A DNA stretch of 64,000 nt from Asticcacaulis sp. AC402 (GCF_000495835.1 NZ_AWGC01000006.1:1-64000), one strand, 5' to 3'; positions 50,128 to 59,785 are shown, numbered from the stretch's first letter. Made by a program: numbers and translations. The notes: generated by a model from the letters alone, not told the origin.

Positions 50128-52641
50128 ATGGCTTTGAAGCGCAAGGAAGGTCGGGGGCGCAGCGCATGGCTTTGTCTGGCCCTGGTATCATCTGTGGCCC
50201 TTGCCAGTGGCGTCGCCGCTGCAGACGGGCGGGTCAAGGCCGGTAATGCCGCCGTTAACCCCAAGCTGTGGCCCAAGGCCATGTCGCCTTTCGGCGTCGA
50301 CAAGGCGGTCGAGGCAAGAATAACGCGCATGCTGTCGCAAATGAGCGTCGAGGAAAAGGTCGGCCAGGTCATTCAGCCCGAATGGAAAGCGATCAAGCCG
50401 GAAGAGGTGACGCAATATCATATCGGTTCTATCGGGAATGGTGGCGGCTCCGTGCCTGGGGGCAATAAGCACGCCACCGTCCAGGACTGGGTAGACCTGA
50501 TTGAGCCCTACTACCAGGCGTCCGTTGTGCCCGGCAAGAAGGTGACCATTCCGCTGATCTATGCGTCAGACGCGGTTCACGGTCATAACAATGTTTATGG
50601 CGCGACCTTGTTCCCGCACAATATCGGCCTGGGAGCCGCCCGCGATCCTGATCTGCTGCGCAGGATCGGAGAGGTGACGGCGGCCGAGGTACGCTCGACC
50701 GGCATGGACTGGACGTTTGCGCCAACCATCGCTGTGGCGCGCGATGACCGCTGGGGGCGCACCTATGAAAGCTACTCTGAAGATCCGCGCATCGCTTCGC
50801 AGTATGCGGCCGCCATGGTGGCGGGAATTCAGGGGACGGGGTCTGACTTTCTTGGTCCCAACCACGTTATCGCGACAGCGAAGCATTTTTTGGGGGATGG
50901 CGCCACGGATGGCGGTCGCGACCAGGGCGATTCGACGGTTTCCGAAAGTGAACTGGCGCGCCTGCACGGATCCCCCTATGTCGATGCAATCAATACCGGC
51001 ACGCAGTCCGTCATGGCCTCTTTCAACTCCTGGCATGGCGTCAAGCTGCATGCCAACAAGGGCCTGCTGACGGATGTTCTCAAAGGCAGGATGGGATTCG
51101 ACGGATTCATCATGGGTGACTGGCTGGCGCACGGTCAAATTCCTGGCTGTACGAATTCGGATTGTCCCCAGGCCTTCAATGCGGGTCTGGACATTTACAA
51201 CCAGCCTCAGGACTGGAAAGCGCTTCACGGCAATCTGGTGCAACAGGTGAAGTCGGGCGTGATTCCGATGGCCCGCCTGGACGATGCCGTCCGTCGCATC
51301 CTGCGCGTCAAGTTTCGCATGGGCGCATTTGATGCACCGTCTCCTGCCAAGCGCGCAACAACCCTGAAGCCGATCGGTACGCCGCTGCATCGCGCGGTCG
51401 CGCGCGAGGCGGTGCGTAAATCCCTGGTACTCCTCAAGAACAATGACGTTCTGCCGATTCGTCCCAGTGCGACGGTTCTTGTCGCCGGCACCGGCGCCGA
51501 CAACATCGCCATGCAGTCGGGGGGCTGGACCCTGAGCTGGCAGGGGGCTGACAACGGGCCGAATGATTTTCCCGGGGCGACATCGATCTATGAGGGACTG
51601 AAAGCCCAGATCGAGGCTGCCGGCGGACAGGCTTGGCTCAGTCCCGACGGTTCGTCACCTCAGAAGCCTGACGTCGCAATCGTCGTCTTTGGAGAAGAGC
51701 CCTATGCCGAGTTTATGGGCGATCAGGCTGATGTTGCACTTCAACACAAGAGCGCGCAAAGCCTTGAACTGATTCGAAAACTCAAGAGCCAGGGTATTCC
51801 GGTTGTTGCCGTGATGATGTCGGGGCGGCCCTTGTATGTGAACCCGCACATCAATGGGGCAGATGCCTTTGTCGCGGCCTGGTTACCCGGTTCTGAGGGG
51901 GCGGGAATCGCGGACGTTCTCCTCGCGAAAGTCGATGGATCACCGCAGTATGATTTTCACGGTCGTTTGAGTTTTTCGTGGCCCAGGCGCCCCGACCAGA
52001 CACCGCTTAACGTCGGCGATACCGGTTACGATCCGCAATTTGCCTATGGCTTTGGCCTGACTTACGCGTCGCCTCGGGTAACGCCGGCCCTGGTTGAGGT
52101 TGCCGATACGACCCGCTACGGAGAAAAGAACGTCTATTACACCAAGGGTGAGGCGTGGAATGGTTACAAGCTCTGGATCGGTGATTCCAATGCCCCGCGT
52201 ATGGACTATGTCGGGACCAGGACCACGCTCTACGGTACCGCGGCCTTGATGGTCGAACCACAAGGCGACGGGGCCTTGCATCTGGTCTGGAACGGCAAGT
52301 CGTTGGCGTGGGTTGAAATGGGGGCGGACAAGCCGTCGGATATCGCGAGAGAAGCCAATGGCGCCATGCTTTTGTCGTTAAGTGTCCGGGTCAACAGCGT
52401 GCCCTCGGGTGATGTCAGGCTCGGGGTAGGACGGGCGACCGTACCCATAACCGGCGTTTTGAAGGATCTCCCGGCAGGTAGTTACGCTACCGTCGCTGTC
52501 CCTCTGTCATGCTTTAAGACGCAGGATCTCGCAGCGACACCGACCATTATGCGGATGGAGACCAACGGTACACTGGATGTCTCGATTGCGGATATCCGGC
52601 TGACAGAGACGAAGTCAGGTGCAGAGTGTCCCGCGAAATGA
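50128..52641 (+). CDS. GH3 exo-beta-glucosidase/glucan glucohydrolase, exported
   Basis: The product has 837 residues from ATG 50128 with AGGAGG upstream; a longer frame covers the GlcG-like gene's promoter and is rejected. The signal peptide is about 1-31. The GH3 N-domain has IYASDAVHGHNNVYGAT, the KHFLGDG substrate-binding motif (252-258) and the nucleophile Asp D331 in GFIMGDWLAHG. The GH3 C-domain follows, then a C-terminal beta-sandwich of the ExoP type (about 640-837). It should remove glucose from the non-reducing end of beta-glucans in the periplasm. It overlaps the next gene by ATGA. Confidence 0.93.
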   Translation: MALKRKEGRGRSAWLCLALVSSVALASGVAAADGRVKAGNAAVNPKLWPKAMSPFGVDKAVEARITRMLSQMSVEEKVGQVIQPEWKAIKPEEVTQYHIGSIGNGGGSVPGGNKHATVQDWVDLIEPYYQASVVPGKKVTIPLIYASDAVHGHNNVYGATLFPHNIGLGAARDPDLLRRIGEVTAAEVRSTGMDWTFAPTIAVARDDRWGRTYESYSEDPRIASQYAAAMVAGIQGTGSDFLGPNHVIATAKHFLGDGATDGGRDQGDSTVSESELARLHGSPYVDAINTGTQSVMASFNSWHGVKLHANKGLLTDVLKGRMGFDGFIMGDWLAHGQIPGCTNSDCPQAFNAGLDIYNQPQDWKALHGNLVQQVKSGVIPMARLDDAVRRILRVKFRMGAFDAPSPAKRATTLKPIGTPLHRAVAREAVRKSLVLLKNNDVLPIRPSATVLVAGTGADNIAMQSGGWTLSWQGADNGPNDFPGATSIYEGLKAQIEAAGGQAWLSPDGSSPQKPDVAIVVFGEEPYAEFMGDQADVALQHKSAQSLELIRKLKSQGIPVVAVMMSGRPLYVNPHINGADAFVAAWLPGSEGAGIADVLLAKVDGSPQYDFHGRLSFSWPRRPDQTPLNVGDTGYDPQFAYGFGLTYASPRVTPALVEVADTTRYGEKNVYYTKGEAWNGYKLWIGDSNAPRMDYVGTRTTLYGTAALMVEPQGDGALHLVWNGKSLAWVEMGADKPSDIAREANGAMLLSLSVRVNSVPSGDVRLGVGRATVPITGVLKDLPAGSYATVAVPLSCFKTQDLAATPTIMRMETNGTLDVSIADIRLTETKSGAECPAK

Positions 52642-53285
52642 CGATGCACAGTTACGCCGCCGCAGCGACATTTGCCCTGGTCTTGGGGGCGGGTCCTGTG
52701 GCGGCCAGCACGCCGGCATTTGCTGAAGATCCAGCGCTGTTGACGCAAGTCACGCATGATGCGCGGGTCGTTGTTTGGGATGGCGAAACCGCAAACGTGG
52801 GTAGCGGTTGGGTAAATCCGACGCGGTCAACCTTTGCAGCGCAAACATCGCAAGCCCATAGCGGGGCGTCGGCGCTCGAGTTGAAATTCTCCGGCAACAG
52901 CGAATGGATCGGCGCGGGATGGAATTGGTTCAACTTCAAGACCGGCGATGACATAGGTACCGATGTCACGGGGCTGAGCACTTTCAGTTTCTGGATCAAG
53001 GTCCAGGGCAAGCCCGTGCAGTTCAGGATAAACTTGCAATGCAACGGGACTGTACTTGATACGCCCGAACAACACTCCGCGCGCGTTGACGTTTTGTCCT
53101 ATGCGCCGAACATTTTTGACGGCCACTGGCATGAAGTCCGAATCCCTCTCCGGGATTTGATTGAGTCCGAAGGCTTCAATCCACGCGTCGTTAGCCAGCT
53201 TCAATTGGACTTGACTGTCGGTCCCGATACGCACAACAGCTTTTTCATCGATGATATCTCTTTCGACAATCGCCCTGCCAAATAG
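52638..53285 (+). CDS. Exported beta-sandwich protein, probable carbohydrate-binding module
   Basis: The product has 215 residues from ATG 52638, inside the GH3 stop. The signal peptide ends near AFA-EDP (about residue 30). The mature part has a jelly-roll pattern: SAHSGASALELKFSG, WIGAGWNWFNF, STFSFWIKVQGK and a final SFFIDDISFDN strand, as in calcium-binding carbohydrate-binding domains. No catalytic motif is seen. Translational coupling with the GH3 enzyme suggests it binds the same glycan. Confidence 0.72.
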   Translation: MTMHSYAAAATFALVLGAGPVAASTPAFAEDPALLTQVTHDARVVVWDGETANVGSGWVNPTRSTFAAQTSQAHSGASALELKFSGNSEWIGAGWNWFNFKTGDDIGTDVTGLSTFSFWIKVQGKPVQFRINLQCNGTVLDTPEQHSARVDVLSYAPNIFDGHWHEVRIPLRDLIESEGFNPRVVSQLQLDLTVGPDTHNSFFIDDISFDNRPAK

Positions 53286-53350
53286 TCAAATATCGCTTCA
53301 AAACTGACTATTCGCAACGAGGGCGATTGTTCTCCGCCAGTGGCGGCCCT

Positions 53351-53466
53351 GGAGCGGGATGTGTCTTGGTGGAATCAAAACCCCGCTCTAAGTTTTTGTT
53401 TTGTCGCGCAATTTATCCGAAAACGGGAGCGCCCGTGCGGTGGTGTCCACTTTATCGGATTGCGCT
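53351..53466. repeat. Complete A/B hairpin repeat
   Basis: Module A (GGAGCGGGAT...CCCCGCTCTA, 53351-53390) is followed by a TTTTTGTTTTGTC linker and module B (53406-53465). This is the full form of the element. It lies downstream of the beta-sandwich gene. In the rest of the gap (53467-53677) I see only an AT-rich leader and AGGAAG before the next start. Confidence 0.9.
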
Positions 53467-53677
53467 CAAGCGCGGTTGCGTGGCTAAATGTTGTCTTGTG
53501 ACGAATAAGCTCTGAACGCAGATAATGCCTGACCCTGCGGGAACATGGCCTGAGTGTTGCCAATGTGTAACTTCCTTACAAAATTAACCATTAAAATCCC
53601 CCAAGGGTAGATTTTTCATCCAAAATCCGCAGCTTGCCTCTCATCGCTTGGGGCGCAAACTTTCACAGGAAGCTGGC

Positions 53678-56515
53678 ATGGCAATTCGAAACTACACCGG
53701 GCTGGCGGGCGCAGATGGCGCGGCCGGCGAAAATGGCGCCCCGGGAGACTGGGTAGATATCTCTGTGTCTGTCCCAGCGGAAGACGGTGAAGCCGGTCAG
53801 GTCGGTGGTGCAGGCCAGACATTGGACACCAACGTAACGCCCGCCGATCTGGTCGGCAATAGTGACAGCATTTACCAACTTTCCGGTCCTGGTGGCAAAG
53901 GCGGCGCAGCCGGAAATGCCGGTGCTAACGCAGTTTTACACATTGTTTCAGTCACCCGCGACAGTGACGGTAACATTATCTCTACAGCCCAAGTCTGGAA
54001 AATGTCTGGATCGGGTAACGGCGGCGATGGCGGGACCGGAGGCGCCAGCGGCGATAGCCGAATTCGTGCTACAGGGCTAAGCTCTACGCAGGACCTTTAC
54101 CTTTATTCCGTTACGCATGGTTACTCAGGCGTGGGTGGTAGTGGCGGCGCTGGCTCGTCGGGACAGAACGGAGACTCATATTCTGCCCCAGGTGTTTTTT
54201 GGGCATACATACCTCAGCGGGGCGGTGACGGTGGTCGCGGCGGTGACGGTGGGGCAGTGGGAAACGCCTCAATTGAGGTGATCGACGCAACATTTCGTTC
54301 GCTGACATTGTACGCTGCTGCCCAAAACATTTCCTATCCCTATTTTTCGGGCGGACCAGGCGGAACAGGTGGACTCGGCGGCACCGGGGGCGCTGGTGGA
54401 AAAGGTAGTTACGGGGGCGATGCGGCGATTCTGGTTGAAAGCGTTGCGCTGAAATTCAACACGACGAATACTTTGTCGGTTTCTGGCGGTCACGGTTATG
54501 CGGGAGGAAGAGGGGGAGGTGCCTCCGACTGGAGTGAGGGTTTCGGATATGGCGGCAAAGGAGGTGACGGCGGAGATGCAGGCTCCGCCGCCATAAATTT
54601 CAATTCCAACAGTTTGATCGGTGGCTCCGCGTCGGAAGCTTTGACGCTGAACTTCACGCTAACGTCAACGAAGGCGGCAGGAGGGAACGATGGCGGTGTC
54701 GTCAGTACTGACACTCCGGGGTATTCAGGAGAACGGGACGGCGCGCGTGGGCAAGACGGACAGGCTGGGAACACTAGCCTGAACCTTTCAGGCAATATGA
54801 TTGACGGTAAAGGCGGAATTGATACATTTCGGTTGGACATTTACAACCGAACCTATTTTTCGTCGGCTCTCGGTGAGGGTATTACGCCGGTCGGCGATAT
54901 CACCGTTAATTTGGCCACAGGGGTTTTCAGCATTGGTGCAGGCACCAATACCATTCTCAATGTCGAAAACGTATATATTTACCTAACGGAAATGTTCGTT
55001 AATCCCGACAACTTCCACGAAAACATTGCTACTGCCCTTGTCACTTTGATCGGCGACAGCTTCAATAACACGCTTCAAGTGAATTACGTTGGCAACGCCA
55101 TTCTTAGCGGCGGCGCCGGCAACGATTCGTTGTATGGATATTCCGGCAACGATGATCTTGATGGAGGCACGGGTGACGACCGACTAGGTGGCGGGAGTGG
55201 CAACAACACGCTCCGCGGGGGCGATGGCAATGACTTGATTAGTGCGGATGACGGTGACGACCAGTTGGATGGCGGAGCCGGCAGTGACAACCTGACCGGC
55301 GGATTCGGCAACGACACCTATTACGTCGATTCCGTTGCGGATACCGTGAACGAAAATTCGGGTGCAGGCATCGATACGGTGATTTCGACCATTTCGTACT
55401 CGATGGTCGGAAAGCTGGTCGAGCATCTGGTTCTGGCCGGAACGGACAATCTCACCGGTTGGGGGAATTCGCTCTCCAATGACATTACCGGCAATACTGG
55501 GAATAACCTGCTGGATGGGGGCAGCGGCGTCGATACGGTGATCGGCGGACTGGGTAACGACACCTTCGTTATCAATGTCGTGGCCGACGTCGTCATGGAG
55601 GCGGCCGGCGAAGGCACTGACACACTGCAAGCCGCGTTTGACTACACGCTTGGCGCAAACGTCGAAAACCTGACGCTGAGCGGAGCGGCCAATCTCACCG
55701 GAACCGGCAACGGATTGAACAATGTACTGACCGGCAACAGCGGCAACAATGTCCTGGACGGCGCGGTTGGCAACGATACCCATACCGGCGGGCTGGGCAA
55801 CGACACCTACTATATCGACAGTTCCGGAGACAAGATTGTCGAACTGGCCGGTCAAGGCACAGACCTGGCCGTTGCATCGGTTAGCTATTCCCTGGCCGGA
55901 GCGGTCGTGGAGGACCTGACACTGACAGGCACGGCGGATATCAACGCAACGGGCAATGGCGTCGGTAACAAACTGAACGGCAATTCGGGCAAAAACGTTC
56001 TGGATGGTGCGGCAGGGAATGACACGCTGACCGGCGGGCTGGGTGACGATAGCTACTACGTGCAAAGCACCGGCGATAAGGTGGTTGAGAGCCTTGGACA
56101 AGGCTATGACGTGATCTACGCGTCGGCGACCTATACGCTGACGGGGCGTTATGCTGAGGAGTTGCGGCTCACCGGGGCTGCGAACATCGATGCGTCGGGG
56201 AACAGCGTCAACAACCTGCTGATTGGCAATACCGGTGCGAACGTTCTGAATGGGCTAGGGGGCAATGACACCCTGACCGGGGGCTCGGGGGCGGATACCT
56301 TCCTGTTCCAGGCGGGGAGCCGTGCGGATCAGGTCGAAGATTTCAATGCGACGGATGGCGATCTGATCAATGTCAACGCCTATACCGGTGGCGTGGCGAA
56401 TGCGGGGCTGGTGGTTCAGTCTGGCGTGAATGTCGTGATCAACTTCGGTGGGGGCAATGTGATCACCGTGGTGGGCGCCAGCCAGGCCGATGTGCTGAGC
56501 CATATGGTGTGGTGA
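53678..56515 (+). CDS. Gly-rich (collagen-like) plus RTX repeat exoprotein
   Basis: The product has 945 residues from ATG 53678 with AGGAAG upstream. There is no Sec signal. Residues 1 to about 370 alternate clusters of GG-X triplets (GPGGKGGAAGNAGAN, GGTGGLGGTGGAGGKG) with short beta-strand segments. From about residue 470 onward, RTX nonapeptides (GGxGxDxLx) bind calcium. They are joined by several modules of about 95 residues built on VENLTLSGAANLTGTGNGLNN and GNDTYYIDS. The C-terminal DTFLFQAG...DFNATDGDLI and the final hydrophobic residues fit a type I secretion signal. No transporter genes are adjacent. The function is unknown; adhesion or matrix is plausible. Confidence 0.88.
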   Translation: MAIRNYTGLAGADGAAGENGAPGDWVDISVSVPAEDGEAGQVGGAGQTLDTNVTPADLVGNSDSIYQLSGPGGKGGAAGNAGANAVLHIVSVTRDSDGNIISTAQVWKMSGSGNGGDGGTGGASGDSRIRATGLSSTQDLYLYSVTHGYSGVGGSGGAGSSGQNGDSYSAPGVFWAYIPQRGGDGGRGGDGGAVGNASIEVIDATFRSLTLYAAAQNISYPYFSGGPGGTGGLGGTGGAGGKGSYGGDAAILVESVALKFNTTNTLSVSGGHGYAGGRGGGASDWSEGFGYGGKGGDGGDAGSAAINFNSNSLIGGSASEALTLNFTLTSTKAAGGNDGGVVSTDTPGYSGERDGARGQDGQAGNTSLNLSGNMIDGKGGIDTFRLDIYNRTYFSSALGEGITPVGDITVNLATGVFSIGAGTNTILNVENVYIYLTEMFVNPDNFHENIATALVTLIGDSFNNTLQVNYVGNAILSGGAGNDSLYGYSGNDDLDGGTGDDRLGGGSGNNTLRGGDGNDLISADDGDDQLDGGAGSDNLTGGFGNDTYYVDSVADTVNENSGAGIDTVISTISYSMVGKLVEHLVLAGTDNLTGWGNSLSNDITGNTGNNLLDGGSGVDTVIGGLGNDTFVINVVADVVMEAAGEGTDTLQAAFDYTLGANVENLTLSGAANLTGTGNGLNNVLTGNSGNNVLDGAVGNDTHTGGLGNDTYYIDSSGDKIVELAGQGTDLAVASVSYSLAGAVVEDLTLTGTADINATGNGVGNKLNGNSGKNVLDGAAGNDTLTGGLGDDSYYVQSTGDKVVESLGQGYDVIYASATYTLTGRYAEELRLTGAANIDASGNSVNNLLIGNTGANVLNGLGGNDTLTGGSGADTFLFQAGSRADQVEDFNATDGDLINVNAYTGGVANAGLVVQSGVNVVINFGGGNVITVVGASQADVLSHMVW

Positions 56516-56660
56516 CTGGAGGTGCGGGGGCGATCCGGAGGGGGGCAGAATTGTTTCTGACCCCTTATGGACCCCAGTTGCTGTACCGTGGGGCATGGAG
56601 AGCGTTTGAGGCGCAAAAAGGAAGCAAGTTTCCGCACCTTGGCGCCTCACAGGGTGTGTT

Positions 56661-56706
56661 AAGATGGCACGGGCCACCCCGCTCCCCATTGAAGACATAG
56701 GGCGAG
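56661..56706. repeat. Fragment of the R2-associated repeat; gap otherwise empty
   Basis: ATGGCACGGGCCACCCCGCTCCCCAT recurs at 45607-45632, inside the centre of the large palindrome. Here it stands alone within the 262-bp gap between the RTX and phosphomutase genes, whose ends converge. No gene is seen in the gap. Confidence 0.7.
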
Positions 56707-56777
56707 AATAACGTCATCACTTGGGATTGCGCGCTGGAAACGCTGTCGCGAGGCCGGGTGCAGGGCCCGAGGCCCTG

Positions 56778-58280
56778 CTAGATTTCCTGATTGTAGCTGC
56801 CGATTTCGGGGTAGGCCGCCAGGCGCGGTTTCACTTCCTTGCGGAACAGGTCGCGCATGTCGTCTTCCGACCGCAGGGACTCGACCACCACCACCAGTTC
56901 CGGCTTATTGGACGAGGCGCGGACCAGGACCCACGAACCGTCTTCGAGATGGACGCGGGCGCCGTTGACGGTGATGACTTCCTTGATCTTGCGGCCGAGG
57001 ATCTCGCCGCCAGCCGCCCCCAGGGCCTCGTATTCCTTGACGATGCGCTCCAGAACTTCGTACTTGAGCTCATCGTCGCAATGGGGTGACATGGTGAGCG
57101 ACGTGAAGGCCGGGGGCAGGGCGTCCTTGAGCTGCGACAGGGTCTTGTCCGGATTGCGGTCCAGCATCGACAGAATGGCTTCGGCGGCGACCAGACCGTC
57201 GTCATAGCCACGCCCGATCGGGCTGGCCAGGAAGAAGTGGCCGGACTTTTCGAAGCCGGCCAGGGCCTTCAGTTCGGAGGTCTTGCGCTTGATGTAGCTG
57301 TGGCCGGTCTTCCAGTAGACGGTGGTCGCGCCATTGGCCTTCAGCACCTCGTCGGTGGCATAAAGCCCTGTGGATTTCACGTCGACGACAAAGGTGGCGT
57401 TCGGGTAGATGGCCGACAGGTCGCGGGCCAGCATGAGGCCGATCTTGTCGGCGAAAATCTCATTGCCGGTGTTGTCGACGACGCCGCAGCGGTCGCCGTC
57501 GCCGTCGAAACCCAGAGCCAGGTCGGCGCCATGCTCGGTGACGGCCTTGGCCATCTCATGGAGCATTTCGTGGTCTTCGGGGTTGGGATTGTACTTGGGG
57601 AAGGTCGAGTCGAGGGTGCAATCCATCTCGATGACCTCGGCGCCCATCGCCCGCAGGACCTGGGGTGCGAAGGCGCCGGCCGTGCCGTTGCCGCAGGCGC
57701 AGATGACCTTCAGCTTGCGCTTCAGCTTCAGTTTGGAGGCGATGTCGTCCATGTAGCGCTGCTGGACGCCTTCGACCTGGGTCAGCTTGCCGCCCGGACG
57801 CTCGACGCCCAGCCCGCCGAGCACGATCTCCTTCAGGCGGCCCATTTCTTCCGGCCCGAAGGTCAGGGGCGCCTGGGCGCCCATCTTGACGCCGGTCCAG
57901 CCGTTGTCGTTGTGCGAGGCGGTCACCATGGCGACACAGGGAATATCGAGGTCAAACTGGGCGAAATAGGCGATCGGCGACAGGCACAGGCCGATATCGA
58001 CGACCTCGATGCCGGCCTGCATCAGGCCCAGCATCAGCGCGTTCTTGATGTTGATCGAGTAGGAGCGGTAGTCGTGGCCGGTGACGATCCTGGGCGTCAC
58101 GCCGCGTTCATGGATATAGGTGCCCAGACCCAGGCCCAGGGCCTGGATGCCCAGCAGGTTGATCTCCTTGCCGAACAGCCAGCGCGCATCGTATTCACGG
58201 AAGCCTGTCGCCTTGACCAGCGGAATGGTCTCGAACTCGAAGGTGTTTTCTGCGATGGCAGGCAAGGGCTTTACGGTCAT
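56778..58280 (-). CDS. manB: Phosphomannomutase/phosphoglucomutase
   Basis: This 500-residue enzyme of the alpha-D-phosphohexomutase family starts at ATG 58280; an upstream extension is rejected. The phosphoserine loop is S122 in TASHNDNGW, the metal loop is DGDGD at 259-263, and the sugar loop and phosphate loop (ASSNKPELVVVVE) are present. It interconverts hexose 6- and 1-phosphates for nucleotide-sugar synthesis. galU lies 52 bp upstream in the same direction, so glucose 1-phosphate made here can go straight to UDP-glucose. The gene symbol follows family usage; algC or pgm would be equally fair. Confidence 0.9.
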   Translation of the reverse strand: MTVKPLPAIAENTFEFETIPLVKATGFREYDARWLFGKEINLLGIQALGLGLGTYIHERGVTPRIVTGHDYRSYSINIKNALMLGLMQAGIEVVDIGLCLSPIAYFAQFDLDIPCVAMVTASHNDNGWTGVKMGAQAPLTFGPEEMGRLKEIVLGGLGVERPGGKLTQVEGVQQRYMDDIASKLKLKRKLKVICACGNGTAGAFAPQVLRAMGAEVIEMDCTLDSTFPKYNPNPEDHEMLHEMAKAVTEHGADLALGFDGDGDRCGVVDNTGNEIFADKIGLMLARDLSAIYPNATFVVDVKSTGLYATDEVLKANGATTVYWKTGHSYIKRKTSELKALAGFEKSGHFFLASPIGRGYDDGLVAAEAILSMLDRNPDKTLSQLKDALPPAFTSLTMSPHCDDELKYEVLERIVKEYEALGAAGGEILGRKIKEVITVNGARVHLEDGSWVLVRASSNKPELVVVVESLRSEDDMRDLFRKEVKPRLAAYPEIGSYNQEI

Positions 58281-58332
58281 GGGGCAACTCGTCTGTTGAA
58301 AATGGTGCGGCGCAACACTATAGCGCAATAGC

Positions 58333-59208
58333 TCAGGAAAAGTAAGGAACCAATGCGGCGCGGGCCGCTTCACCCAGGTCAGGGCGCTTCAGGGCCAGGG
58401 CGACATTGGCGCGCAGCAGGCCGATCTTGTCGCCGCAGTCGTAGGTGATGCCGTCATATTCCAGGGCATGGAAGCTCTGGGTCTCCATCAGACGGAACAT
58501 GCTGTCGGTCAACTGAATCTCGCCACCGGCGCCGCGTTCCTGGGTCGCCAGCAGCCCGAAGATCTCGGGTTGCAGGATGTAGCGGCCTGACACGATCAGG
58601 TTGGACGGGGCGGTGCCTTGCGGCGGCTTTTCGACCATCCCGGTCATCTTGTTCAGCCTGCCGTCTTGTTTTTCCAGAGCGACGACGCCGTACTGGTGCG
58701 TCTGGTCGTGGGGGACGGCTTCGACGACGATAATGTTGCCGCCGACCTGATCATAGGCGTCGATCGCCTGTTTCAGCGCCGGGACCTCAGCGTCCATGAC
58801 CATGTCGGGCAAGATGACGGCGAAAGGATCGTCGCCGATAATGTCGCGGCCACACCAGACGGCATGCCCCAGGCCCTTCGGTTGCATCTGGCGCACGAAG
58901 CTCATCTCGCCTTCCCTGGGCAACTCGGCCAGCAGTTCGTCGAGGATGGCGGTCTTGTTCTTGCCGCGCAGTTGCGCTTCCAGTTCGACCTGGTGGTCGA
59001 AATAGTCTTCGATCGCGCCCTTGGAACGGCCGGTAATGAAGACGAAGTGCTCGATCCCGGCGGCGCGGGCCTCGGCGACGACATAGGACAGGATGGGACG
59101 ATCAACGACGTTCAGTAGTTCTTTCGGGACAACCTTGGTTCCGGGAAGGACGCGGGTACCCAGTCCGGCGACAGGTACCACCGCCTTGCGAACGCGCTTT
59201 TGTGACAC
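58333..59208 (-). CDS. galU: UTP-glucose-1-phosphate uridylyltransferase
   Basis: GalU makes UDP-glucose from glucose 1-phosphate and UTP. The product has 291 residues from GTG 59208, with AGGGG upstream. The nucleotide-binding signature VAGLGTRVLPGTKVVPKELL lies at 13-32. DPFAVILPDMVMD holds the metal-binding Asp, and the VEKPP and GRYILQPEIF segments are typical. UDP-glucose supplies surface polysaccharide and lipopolysaccharide synthesis. It is transcribed with the phosphohexomutase gene. Confidence 0.96.
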   Translation of the reverse strand: MSQKRVRKAVVPVAGLGTRVLPGTKVVPKELLNVVDRPILSYVVAEARAAGIEHFVFITGRSKGAIEDYFDHQVELEAQLRGKNKTAILDELLAELPREGEMSFVRQMQPKGLGHAVWCGRDIIGDDPFAVILPDMVMDAEVPALKQAIDAYDQVGGNIIVVEAVPHDQTHQYGVVALEKQDGRLNKMTGMVEKPPQGTAPSNLIVSGRYILQPEIFGLLATQERGAGGEIQLTDSMFRLMETQSFHALEYDGITYDCGDKIGLLRANVALALKRPDLGEAARAALVPYFS

Positions 59209-59384
59209 GTAAACCCCTTAATTGTCTTTGTGGCATTCCGCCTTTACGGCGTGAAATTATGAACAGCGGCGGCACGTTAGTGCGCCGCGGCGAAAACGGC
59301 AACCTCCGTCATGAAAAATTCTTGCAATACCAAACGTCTTAAACCTGACGCGTGATATTGCAAGTTTTCAGCGCAAACGCCGCC

Positions 59385-59502
59385 AGAGCGGGATATGTTT
59401 TGTTGGACTCAAAACGCCGTTCCAAATTCTTGTTGTGTCGCGCAATTTATCCGAAAACGGGAGTGCCCGTGCGATGGCGTCCACTTTATCGGATTGCGCT
59501 CT
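59385..59502. repeat. Complete A/B hairpin repeat upstream of galU
   Basis: Module A (AGAGCGGGATATG...CGCCGTTCCA, slightly damaged) is followed by TTCTTGTTGTGTC and module B (59440-59501). The order is the same as at 53351. It lies 177 bp from the galU start and may contain or neighbour its promoter. Confidence 0.88.
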
Positions 59503-59555
59503 AGCAAAGGCTGGGGCGGGCAAGATCGTTCCCTAGCATAACAGGGTCACGGCGC

Positions 59556-59588
59556 AAAAAAAAGCCTCCCGGCAAGGCACCTGGAGGC
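59556..59588 (-). terminator. Orphan intrinsic terminator on the minus strand
   Basis: Read leftward, GCCTCC (59588-59583) pairs with GGAGGC (59569-59564), and eight T residues follow (59563-59556). No minus-strand gene lies between it and the start of the plus-strand alpha-galactosidase gene at 59786. The DNA just upstream, read leftward, contains a TTCCTCCC stretch resembling an anti-Shine-Dalgarno sequence. It could end a small RNA of 100-200 nt. Confidence 0.7.
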
Positions 59589-59785
59589 GGAAGTCGTGTT
59601 GGGAGGAATCCTTGGGCAAGGAAACAACGACAAAAGCGCCGTTACCCAAGAAAATATCATGCGCTTAAAATAATGCAAATTAAAATATTTATTACTGGGC
59701 TGCTTGCCAGCTAAGTTATTGTATTATTTATTGTCGGAAAGATTCCGCCCGGAATTGAACAGGCAAAACAGCCAGGGAGTGGACC

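Noticed and set aside
58318-58330. Eighth module-B copy between galU and the phosphohexomutase gene
   Set aside because: Only TATAGCGCAAT matches; no second arm is present, so chance or an extreme remnant cannot be told apart.
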